Assembly: GCA_002780065.1 (NCBI GenBank)
Contig: PEWQ01000180.1
Span: 1-9,038, forward strand
Reading direction: 5' to 3'
Length of the DNA stretch: 9,038 nucleotides
DNA from: Candidatus Hydrogenedentes bacterium CG07_land_8_20_14_0_80_42_17
GTDB lineage: Bacteria; UBA8481
The position numbers were made by a program, and so were the translations under genes. Below are positions 5,982-9,038 of the stretch, piece after piece (the first letter of the stretch is position 1; every line of letters begins with the position of its first letter). The notes under the pieces are model-generated. The model searched no databases. It saw nothing but the letters and a program-made list of their open reading frames with translations, and had not been told where the DNA came from.

Positions 5982-6887
5982 TTACATCTTTACGTTTAGC
6001 GTAATTCGATGCTGGTCGTCGATTGAATCGAGTTTAGGAATCCACGAATAATCGAGAGAAAAGCTTCCGGTCTGAATTCCCAATCCGAATGAAGGCTCGA
6101 ATTTTTCGTATCGTCTCGCAGTGCCGCCTGCGCGAAGCACCAAGAACTTAGTGCCTTCAGCTTCGAAGCCGAACGAACCTTCCCAATCTCCGTCTGAAGG
6201 CTTTGCCGCATCGAGCGCAAGAAGGAAACGATCATCAAAGAACGAGACCTGCGCTCCAAGCCTAAAAGTTCGCGCAAGTCGAAATGATTCGCTTACAAAC
6301 TTCAAAGAGCCGCCAAGATTCTGCGCAACTGCTCCGATTCGTAAACGCTTAATCGGAGTTTGATAAAGCACTCCAATATCGGAAGTGAATGTTTGATCTC
6401 CGTAACTACCAAGTCGCTCGCTCATGTATCGAACAGTAGCTCCAATCGCAATTTCAGGCTTCAATGAAAACCCGAACGAAATAGCTCCAACATCATCGCC
6501 TGTCTTCACCTCACCGGTAGAGCGCCCTGAAATATCTCTTCCCTGAATCGAACCGTAATCTACCGAAGTATAACTTATTCCCAGCACCAAATGTTCTCCA
6601 GCGCGCTGACCGTATGCCATCATATTAGAAGTTATATTTGCGAAAGACTGGACGCGTGTAAGGCTTATTTCGCGGCGCGCGATCTCAACGAGCGAAGATG
6701 GATTTCCCCACATTCCCTCAACACCATTTCTCGATGCCGCTACGGCTCCACCGATAGCAGTCTGATGAGCAGTTCTCGACTGGCGCAGAACAGTTCCGGC
6801 ACGCGTGCCGGCATTTCTCGAAGAAGTAGAATATGAAGGTGTGGAAAGCAGAAGGAATGCGATTGTTAGAAGTAATATTCGCCTCAT
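5982..6887 (-). CDS. PorV/PorQ-family outer-membrane beta-barrel protein
   Basis: The protein has 301 aa. An N-terminal signal peptide (MRRILLLTIAFLLLSTPSYS, about 1-20) is followed by the PorV/PorQ (UPF0164) signature around residues 40-76: a GGA motif, then MWGNPSSL, matching the family's GGA...WNPA pattern. The rest is alternating beta strands with aromatic and Gly ends, reading as an outer-membrane barrel (for example LVLGISYTSVDYGS, SFGFSLKPEIAIGATVRY, FSLDYSWIPK), and the C-terminus ends in a beta strand (HRITLNVKM). PorV is the outer-membrane shuttle of type IX secretion; PorQ-like relatives have less certain roles, and this sequence cannot be assigned to one or the other. Its ATG overlaps the stop of the upstream surface-protein gene by four bases, so the two are co-translated and may act as cargo and carrier. 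Confidence 0.82.
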   Translation of the reverse strand: MRRILLLTIAFLLLSTPSYSTSSRNAGTRAGTVLRQSRTAHQTAIGGAVAASRNGVEGMWGNPSSLVEIARREISLTRVQSFANITSNMMAYGQRAGEHLVLGISYTSVDYGSIQGRDISGRSTGEVKTGDDVGAISFGFSLKPEIAIGATVRYMSERLGSYGDQTFTSDIGVLYQTPIKRLRIGAVAQNLGGSLKFVSESFRLARTFRLGAQVSFFDDRFLLALDAAKPSDGDWEGSFGFEAEGTKFLVLRAGGTARRYEKFEPSFGLGIQTGSFSLDYSWIPKLDSIDDQHRITLNVKM

Positions 6888-9038
6888 CGCACTACCACGA
6901 CCTTTCCAACTTTGCGTTGATTATTGTGCTCGATTACGTAAACGTAAACTCCAGATGCGACTTTGAATCCTGACCTATTTGTTCCATTCCAACGCAGAGT
7001 ATTAGCTCCGGACGGCACAACTGCTTCATCCACAAGCCGGCCGCCCGCTGTGAATATTCTGAGTTTCGCACCTGACGGAACATTATCGAAAGTGACATAG
7101 AGATGCCCCAAGTTCGAGTTTGGTTCGAACGGATTGGGATAGACGTTCAGTCTATCAAGATTCGTCACCGAGGCTCCGCCGGCAAGAGTGAAGATTGTAA
7201 GGTGGTTTACCCTTACAGATATTCGGTTGTTCACGTTATCGATTGTGACGTCAGGTTCCAGTTCGAATCGACCAAGATTTTCATCGAGGCGATATACGCG
7301 CAGATTCAGTTCCTCTATATTTGTTCCGTCAACAACTCCATCACTATCGGAATCCGGATACGTAAAGATCAAGGTTATATCTCCCGGCAACAGATGCTGT
7401 TCCACACCATTAACTTTTATCAAGAATCGATGCTCGGGCCGAAGCCCGCTATTTGAAACAGACGAAAGCAAACGCACATTAGGAATGCGCTGTAATTCCG
7501 CTCCTGCAAAATTAATGAGCGCGCTTATTGTGCCCGACTCATCGATTTGAGTTCTATTGGCAACGGAGTAAAGAGCGCTGTCTGAAAATAGTCCGTAAGG
7601 AATCATCATTGTTCCAATGCTTCCGTCGCGGGGAATATCGGAAACCGTTATGACCGCATTCACTCCTGGAGCAGGAATAATTACAAGAGCAGGATAAGTA
7701 TCGTCAGAAACCTGAAATACAATCTCCAGCGTCACGTCTTCACGTTTCGAATAAACAAAATGAGCTTTGTTCTGAACTACTGTTTCAGAAGTGGTCTGGA
7801 AATTTCCGGTGCCGCCGCTCCAGGAAGCAATCTGAATCGGAACCAATCCCTCAAGAGTAGGAATGCTGTCCCCAGATTCATCGAGCGGCATTACAATCAG
7901 TTCTGTCGTGTCAGTGTAAGGAACGGCCGTCACTTTTATCTGGTAGATTGAAGCAATAAGAAGCTGAGCAGTATCGAAAGATTGATCGGAGGTATCATCA
8001 GGATCAGTGTAGCGCGCGTAAATAACATCGGAGATAAGTGCCTGAATTCTGCCGTCTCCGGGCAATCCGCCGGAAATGATCTCGAATCCCGGAGATGTTG
8101 TCGAGACAAAAATTCCGCTGGTTTCGGTCGTCTCGAGACATGTAAGTATTTCTGTGTCATTTCGAGGTGAAGTTATTGTGACTATCACTGTATCTTTGAT
8201 AAGAGGATCGAGGTTGCGTTCGATATCTACGGCCGTGACGGTCACAAATTCGCCTGGAAGATAAGAAACTTTATCAGCAGTTACGCTTGATGCCGATGGC
8301 GTTTTGACGAATGTCCCTGTTGCAGAGGAAGAATCAACCTGATAAATAGGATCCTCATATCGAACAATAAAAGTATCATCCGCACCAATAAAAAGTATTC
8401 CGTCATTTACATTGATACCTATTGTATCCGAAAGCCTGAGCCCTGAATTTGTAAAGATGCCCGATGCAAGCGCAGTCTCGGTCAACACTACTGTCTCCGC
8501 ATCGTTAGTTCTCGAAGTCGTGACCGACACTTCTATCGTATCCTGAATGAGTGCTCTTATGTTCTTATCGAGATCTCGTATTGTAATGATGAGCAGATTT
8601 GAGGCTCGATATGTATCTCGATTTAAAGTCATTGTCGAATAAGTTGAATCCGAAACTATTGCAACGTCTAAATAGGTTGAATCCGTCGAATCGTAACTAT
8701 CATTATAGAATGCAATTACGGAATCACCCGGTTGAACTAGAAGAGTTCCATCGCCTTGAGTCATGCTTCCGGTTCTAGTCAAAGGAATACTTCCATCAAA
8801 AATTCCTGATGTCTCGGTTGTCTCATTCAAAATAATAGTTTCCGAATCCAGAGTCACATTCGAGCTCACAGTGAGTATAAAAGTATCTTTACTTCTCGGT
8901 TTCCTGTTGCGATCTAAATCAGTTGTAGTGATTATCACGGTGTCAGCGGAACGATAATTCGGCTGGTCGAAGATAAGCGTTGACACAGTCGAACGGCGCA
9001 CGGTCGTTGCGGCTGCCGACTTCGTTTCGGTCGTGCCG
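6884..9038 (-). CDS. Large repetitive surface/secreted protein, 5' end beyond the window (partial)
   Basis: The frame stays open from the stop at 6884 to the right edge. The GTG at 9001 is internal, since about 12 further codons continue without a stop. Numbering from that GTG (705 aa seen): three tandem 115-residue Thr/Asp/Ser-rich beta-type repeats cover about 4-348. A beta-sandwich stretch covers about 352-445. A domain from about 447-606 includes DSDSDGVVDGT (551-560), which resembles a calcium-binding loop, and ends in HLTIFTLAGG. A C-terminal domain covers 614-705, starting LNVYPNPFEPNS and ending ASGVYVYVIE with KVGKVVVVR. That last domain resembles the FlgD Ig-like / type IX sorting-type domains (YPNPF, WNGTNRSG, ASGVYVY). 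It is probably exported and held at the cell surface. The signal peptide should lie outside the window. The function of the upstream part is unknown. Confidence 0.85.
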   Translation of the reverse strand, partial: GTTETKSAAATTVRRSTVSTLIFDQPNYRSADTVIITTTDLDRNRKPRSKDTFILTVSSNVTLDSETIILNETTETSGIFDGSIPLTRTGSMTQGDGTLLVQPGDSVIAFYNDSYDSTDSTYLDVAIVSDSTYSTMTLNRDTYRASNLLIITIRDLDKNIRALIQDTIEVSVTTSRTNDAETVVLTETALASGIFTNSGLRLSDTIGINVNDGILFIGADDTFIVRYEDPIYQVDSSSATGTFVKTPSASSVTADKVSYLPGEFVTVTAVDIERNLDPLIKDTVIVTITSPRNDTEILTCLETTETSGIFVSTTSPGFEIISGGLPGDGRIQALISDVIYARYTDPDDTSDQSFDTAQLLIASIYQIKVTAVPYTDTTELIVMPLDESGDSIPTLEGLVPIQIASWSGGTGNFQTTSETVVQNKAHFVYSKREDVTLEIVFQVSDDTYPALVIIPAPGVNAVITVSDIPRDGSIGTMMIPYGLFSDSALYSVANRTQIDESGTISALINFAGAELQRIPNVRLLSSVSNSGLRPEHRFLIKVNGVEQHLLPGDITLIFTYPDSDSDGVVDGTNIEELNLRVYRLDENLGRFELEPDVTIDNVNNRISVRVNHLTIFTLAGGASVTNLDRLNVYPNPFEPNSNLGHLYVTFDNVPSGAKLRIFTAGGRLVDEAVVPSGANTLRWNGTNRSGFKVASGVYVYVIEHNNQRKVGKVVVVR
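7958..8992 (-). repeat. Three tandem 345-bp (115-residue) protein repeats
   Basis: Units at about 8648-8992, 8303-8647 and 7958-8302 each encode the same pattern. It starts with a hydrophobic strand and D-[LI]-[DE]-[RK]-N (residues 28-32, 143-147, 259-263), continues with a DT-[IVF] strand, then the hallmark ETxxxSGIF, and ends in a GDG/NDG strand followed by Y-x-D-x-x-D. The Phe of SGIF falls at 68, 183 and 298, exactly 115 apart. The ETTETSGIF motif is identical in units 1 and 3 but encoded by different synonymous codons, so the duplication is old. Residues before unit 1 (TETKSAAATTV) resemble the end of a unit, so more copies probably lie beyond the edge. Confidence 0.8.

Noticed and set aside
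7103-7550. Plus-strand frames of about 117-120 codons
   Set aside because: Shadows of the surface-protein gene; the minus frame continues uninterrupted with a clear C-terminal domain.

Overview
The window is moderately AT-rich, gene-dense bacterial DNA carrying two convergent blocks that meet within 13 bp near position 3185. The organism is most likely a Gram-negative anaerobe or facultative anaerobe. A PorV/PorQ-type outer-membrane barrel protein sits beside a long repetitive surface protein ending in a FlgD-like/type IX-like C-terminal domain with a YPNPF motif. That pairing is typical of the FCB group and of candidate phyla known mainly from metagenomes. Ferrous-iron uptake and nickel-pincer cofactor genes fit an anaerobic lifestyle. 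A more precise placement is not possible from the sequence alone.

Left edge (1-286): no convincing gene. It holds a pair of 25-bp direct repeats followed by further copies of a CCCGTATTTG motif, a GC-richer stretch with an imperfect hairpin, and then a plausible promoter (TTGACA at 263-268) for the first gene. The repeated part looks like the end of a degraded mobile or REP-type element.

Plus-strand block (302-3179): a three-gene ferrous iron operon. It encodes FeoB, a nine-cysteine zinc-ribbon-like protein of 67 residues, and a DtxR-type protein fused to a C-terminal FeoA domain. The genes are butted or overlapping and probably translationally coupled. There is no free-standing feoA, so the fusion protein supplies the only FeoA domain and may be both regulator and transporter partner.

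Minus-strand block (9038 down to 3193), in order of transcription: the 3' part of a surface protein gene entering from beyond the right edge, with three 115-residue repeats and a sorting-type C-terminus; a PorV/PorQ-family protein overlapping it by ATGA; a 66-bp gap (or 48 bp if larE starts at its GTG) holding a short REP-like element; then larE, larB and larC, tightly packed. LarB, LarE and LarC together convert nicotinic acid adenine dinucleotide into the nickel-pincer nucleotide cofactor of LarA-type racemases. The enzyme that uses the cofactor (LarA) is not in the window.

No tRNA, rRNA, CRISPR array, intact insertion sequence or riboswitch was recognised. The items most worth following up are the unusual Feo operon and the two separate REP-like elements sharing a GGGGRCA core.
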